A DNA stretch of 64,000 bases from Allium sativum (Eukaryota; Streptophyta; Magnoliopsida; Asparagales; Amaryllidaceae): assembly GCA_030737875.1 (NCBI GenBank), contig CM060925.1, forward strand, positions 481,243,514-481,307,513. The letters are read 5' to 3'. Numbering within the stretch: the first letter of the stretch is position 1; the number at the start of each line of letters is the position of its first letter. Of this stretch, positions 62,584 to 64,000 are shown piece by piece. The position numbers and the translations under genes were made by a program. The notes beneath the pieces were generated by a model that saw nothing but the letters and a program-made list of their open reading frames with translations, did no database searches and was not told the origin of the DNA.

Positions 62584-63537
62584 CAGGGTAGTCTATAGCG
62601 CATAGCGTAAACTAGCGCAAGGCTTGCGCTATTTTGCGCTATGCGCTATAGCATGCGCTATTGCGTTCATATAGAAGAAAAAAAATGTAATCAAGTATAT
62701 TTTGCCTAACCAATTTTTTTCTTCTTGTTTTGTATATTTTGCGTCATATCCAAACTGTTCAAGACTCCAAATAAAAGCACTACCATACTTTATGCATGTA
62801 TTAAATATATTTTTATATAAAATGTAATTGTATTATAGAAATTTTGATAAGTTCATATTGTACATTCAAAGTAATTGATGGATATAATATATTTACGTCT
62901 TACAAATTTGAAATTTATTCTTACAACTATGAGTTATAATGAAATTTATTTCTAATTATCAATTATGATGATATAAAATTCTAACAAAAAATGCATGAAA
63001 ATACACCTTTATACAATGTTTAAAAAAATACTAACAAATACTAAGAAAAATTTATAAATAGGAAAATTTGTAAAGTAAAAATAAGATCAAATGAAAATAA
63101 TATATGAAATTTACAATAACAAGATTTGAATAGACAAAAGTTAAACGTGATTCAAATGTACAATAACAAAACATAGAAATTAAATTATGCGTATAAAATT
63201 CTATAAGTCACTAGTTTTATCTAAATCATAACCGTTAATCATTATTTAAACGATCATCAATTTCTTCTTCATTCGAGTCATACTCTACGGCATTTTTCCT
63301 TTGAGTCATTATAAATATAATAGTGTGCCATTTTGGGCTTAATTCACTGTCCAAACATTAAAAAAAAAAGACAAAAACAAAATAGCGCGCTATTTAGAGC
63401 TATGCGCTATGATAAAATAGCGCGCTATTTTTATGCTATAGGGAACCCTTGCGCTATTGTAAGTACAATTGCGCAAGCACTACGCTATGCGCTATTTGTC
63501 ACTATAGCGCGCTATAGCGAGCGCTTTGATAACACAG
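62584..63537. mobile_element. hAT-type element with dense GCGCTA motifs (954 bp)
   Basis: Flanked by a perfect 8-bp duplication GTCGGAAG (62576-62583 and 63538-63545). Both subterminal regions are packed with TGCGCTAT / ATAGCGC motifs in both orientations, while the middle is AT-rich and non-coding. Clustered subterminal motifs are typical transposase-binding sites of hAT elements. The extreme terminal repeats are weak (CAGGGTAGTC versus CTGTGTTATC). Confidence 0.78.
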
Positions 63538-63545
63538 GTCGGAAG

Positions 63546-64000
63546 TTCCGTGTAATCCAAGATCTAATTAACAATCGAACTCCTCTTTTGTTCAATGGTT
63601 GGTTCTGGATGCAGCATTCCTGGGCGATCATCTATTGTTTGGAAAAAGTGTCGAAAATGGAGAACGGTGATACATATTTTTACTTGTATAGTATCAGTGC
63701 TGATTGAGAGATTAAACATGAACTCCTAATGTCTATATCATTGAAGACACCCTTCTGCTTCAAAATTATAATGAAATTTTGGTTGATTTGGTTTATTTCT
63801 TAATAAATTTTAGTCAAATAAATGTATGTCTTCTACCCTATAAATTGGAGGTTGAATGTAATATCAACGTAAGTAGTGGGGTTTTGTCAAAAATACTCTC
63901 GTCTCAAACTAGACATCCCACAAAAAACTATAAACCCCAATTTAAATCATATAATCGTTTACCATTGTAATTTTTTTTCAATATCCAGTACCTTGGTGTC
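63546..64000. other. Unrecognised flank at right end
   Basis: Continues the sequence that the hAT element interrupted. Short open frames only; no domain is recognised. Confidence 0.4.

Overview
This window is nuclear DNA from a flowering plant. It is AT-rich, has spliced genes with GT-AG introns, and carries plant-type LTR retrotransposons, a plant LINE, hAT, PIF/Harbinger-like and foldback elements, and a tRNA-derived SINE. I see no bacterial, organellar or rRNA/tRNA genes. I cannot name the species.

One host gene is supported, and it fills the right half (27791-61355, + strand). It is a PTM-like chromatin reader with a Tudor/Agenet-like N-terminus, a DDT domain with WHIM motifs, and three PHD-type zinc fingers. 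Nine exons join in frame across eight GT-AG introns to a predicted 1573-residue protein with no internal stop. Its third intron is about 22 kb and its sixth about 4.5 kb. Both are packed with transposon remnants: two hAT elements with perfect 8-bp target duplications, two SINE copies, a PIF-like MITE, foldback elements, a MITE-like family in three copies, a gag remnant, LTR fragments and an interrupted tandem duplication. A 29-nt microexon splits the second PHD finger. Just past the stop codon lie an LTR-like segment and a further hAT element.

The left half (1-27.4 kb) is nested retrotransposons with no host gene. From left to right: (a) uncharacterised repeat (1-1616); (b) a minus-strand LTR retrotransposon (1617-9226) with two 1562-bp LTRs, a decayed gag, and minisatellite arrays where pol should be (TR-GAG-like); (c) a minus-strand LINE, ORF2 endonuclease side at 10.2-11.4 kb and ORF1 side at 25.4-26.9 kb, split by (d) a plus-strand LTR element (11427-25411). 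Element (d) has LTRs of about 6.9 kb flanking only 450 bp of internal sequence, with a tRNA-iMet primer site and polypurine tract but no coding capacity.

The most unusual items are the giant-LTR/minimal-body retrotransposon, the TR-GAG-like element with hairpin-bearing 48-bp repeats, and the 22-kb transposon-filled intron inside an apparently intact gene. All reading was by eye: similarity levels are impressions from sampled stretches, and family names rest on recalled motif patterns, not on database searches.
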